From Methylococcaceae bacterium UBA6146 (GTDB lineage Bacteria; Pseudomonadota; Gammaproteobacteria; Methylococcales; Methylomonadaceae): DNA of 64,000 bases. Under the pieces are notes generated by a model. That model made no database searches and had not been told where the DNA came from. It saw nothing but the letters and a program-made list of their open reading frames with translations. The translations under genes and the position numbers were made by a program. The stretch is taken from positions 27,083 to 91,082 of the forward strand of contig DIUY01000022.1 of NCBI GenBank assembly GCA_002422395.1, read 5' to 3'. Positions 62,989 to 64,000 of the stretch are shown piece after piece. Position 1 is the stretch's first letter; the number at the start of each line of letters is the position of its first letter.

Positions 62989-63366
62989 TTATCTATGCGG
63001 GCGATGGGGATCACGCCCTACAGGGTCGTGAGGCCGCGAGGGATTATCACGCCAGCGCGGAGTAATGGGATTTGGCCGGTAGAGGGGCGGACGGTTATAA
63101 GGTGGCCGGTAGTGAGGCGGATGGTTATAGGGCGGACGGTAGTGGGGTGGATGGTTATAAGGCGGGCGGTAGCTTGGAGGGCCATAATAATTTCGCGTGG
63201 TAACGTAACTGCTGCGATAAACCGGCGCGGCGTAATAGCCGCGTTCAACGACATAACTGCTACGATAGGCCGGATAACCTGCATAGTGCGCGGGCGGATA
63301 GCTGACACAAGCGCTTAAGAGGCCTAACAGTGCGGCGAGTGCTAATTTTTTTATATAAGTATTCAT
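62989..63366 (-). CDS. Proline/tyrosine-rich lipoprotein with tandem repeats
   Basis: A 125-residue lipoprotein: signal MNTYIKKLALAALLG and lipobox LSAC (Cys20). Then a Tyr/Ser-rich part and three 10-residue units of RPPYNHPPHY type (~67-98), then a basic Pro/Arg/His tail. It lacks any catalytic motif, and may be an envelope spacer or metal-binding protein owing to its His. Not named in any family I know. Confidence 0.75.
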   Translation of the reverse strand: MNTYIKKLALAALLGLLSACVSYPPAHYAGYPAYRSSYVVERGYYAAPVYRSSYVTTRNYYGPPSYRPPYNHPPHYRPPYNHPPHYRPPYNRPPLYRPNPITPRWRDNPSRPHDPVGRDPHRPHR

Positions 63367-63513
63367 GGACTCTTCGCCAGCAAGTGGTTGATCTATGGCT
63401 AAAGAGTATGTGAAGCAGGCTGAATGCTAAATGAACCCCTTACATACGGTTGTTGGCATTGGACACGAAGCTACCGATAATGGCGACATTATTAATTTAA
63501 TCCAGAGGTAACA

Positions 63514-63948
63514 ATGAGCAATGTATTTAGTTTTACCGGCACTGTCGGCAGGGATGCCGAAGTCAGATATACCCCAAGCGGGATGGCCGTATTAAGTGTG
63601 ACGGTGGCAAACAATATTGGTTTTGGCGATAAACAGCAAACGCTATGGATAAGGGTTGCGCTGTTTGGCAAACGCGCGGAAGGGCAGCTGCAAAGTTACC
63701 TGAAAAAAGGCCAGCAGGTGTTTGTGTCGGGCGAGCTGACCCAAAGCGAGTACAAGGCAAATGACGGGACGACCAAAACCAGTTTGGAGTTAAATGCCAA
63801 TGTTATTGATTTGATAGGCAAAAGAAATGACGCTGGTTCGGCATCACAAAGTTATTCGCCTGCTAGCGACCAAAAACGGCCAGCAGCGCAACAAAACAGC
63901 AGCAACGATAATTTTGATGCACCTTACGATGATGATATTCCGTTTTAA
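63514..63948 (+). CDS. ssb: Single-stranded DNA-binding protein
   Basis: A 144-residue OB-fold protein (VFSFTGTVGRDAEVRYTPSG, then LWIRVALFGKRAE) with a low-complexity linker (~108-133) and the canonical acidic tail DDDIPF that recruits partner proteins. Slightly short for chromosomal SSB, whose length is ~170, and with PriB-like brevity, but the tail shows true SSB. It may be a second SSB. Confidence 0.93.
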   Translation: MSNVFSFTGTVGRDAEVRYTPSGMAVLSVTVANNIGFGDKQQTLWIRVALFGKRAEGQLQSYLKKGQQVFVSGELTQSEYKANDGTTKTSLELNANVIDLIGKRNDAGSASQSYSPASDQKRPAAQQNSSNDNFDAPYDDDIPF

Positions 63949-63978
63949 GGCATGCAGTTAGTATTAATACCGGTCACA

Positions 63979-64000
63979 AAAAAGCCCGCTTTAAAGCGGG
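63979..64000 (+). terminator. Terminator after ssb, cut by window end
   Basis: AAAAAAGCCCGC-TTTAAA-GCGGG begins a hairpin whose T-run would lie past base 64000. Confidence 0.75.

Noticed and set aside
62833..63318. 161-codon plus-strand frame after mtnC
   Set aside because: It is the antisense of the lipoprotein repeats and overlaps mtnC; no ribosome site.

Overview
The window looks like a chromosomal segment of a gammaproteobacterium, most probably a methanotroph of the order Methylococcales. The pointers are a PQQ-alcohol-dehydrogenase-type ABC/beta-propeller cluster, an SmbP-like histidine-rich protein, an ornithine-lipid gene pair, a HoxH-type [NiFe] hydrogenase subunit, a PEP-CTERM protein and the general gene style. 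No methane-oxidation gene is present, so the assignment is an inference.

Layout. 1-8.5 kb: the 3' end of sbcC faces two large overlapping minus-strand signalling genes, a CheB-CheR-PAS fusion and a PAS/GAF/GGDEF/EAL protein. 8.7-11 kb: pyrD and thiO, with pyrD flanked by two inverted copies of a ~111 bp MITE-like repeat. 11.3-16.8 kb: an outer-membrane protein, then a tightly coupled run yefM-yoeB-pip-ubiX, then a GT39-type glycosyltransferase and a PAP2 phosphatase. 16.8-24.2 kb: MOSC and PilZ proteins, the four-gene PQQ-linked ABC cluster, and two genes of unknown function. 24.25-24.5 kb: tRNA-Gly(GCC) and tRNA-Cys(GCA).

24.6-33.4 kb is an integrative element of P4-satellite type. It has a tyrosine integrase, an AlpA-like regulator, a structured leader, a Toprim/DUF927 primase-helicase, small HTH genes, and no visible structural, packaging or conjugation genes. 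Thirteen copies of a 9-bp iteron (GCGGTKACA, one with a changed end base) lie in two clusters on either side of the primase-helicase gene, which recalls the ori/crr arrangement of phage P4. GGGGGTA-type boxes recur at both ends. The right end carries decayed genes and a 5'-truncated IS1-family transposase.

34-42.5 kb: a DUF2490 barrel protein, a tripartite RND efflux operon and, divergently, a sulfide:quinone oxidoreductase with a DUF2892 protein; a palindrome lies between them. 43-49.5 kb: mtnA-cysZ, CBS, Hyi-like, ferredoxin-coaD, olsB-olsA and an Hsp20 with a sigma32-like promoter. 49.7-53.6 kb: hoxW and hoxH without hoxFUY, a SHOCT protein and a decayed second hoxH fragment. 53.9-64 kb: DUF5765, ankyrin, SmbP-like, sulfotransferase, PEP-CTERM, amidase and DUF475/TerC proteins, the methionine-salvage set mtnB-mtnD-mtnC (which works with the distant mtnA), a proline-rich lipoprotein and ssb.

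Several families of palindromic intergenic repeats are scattered through the window. The most structured is the MITE-like element, with copies at 8.5, 9.8, 44.75 and 54.7 kb.
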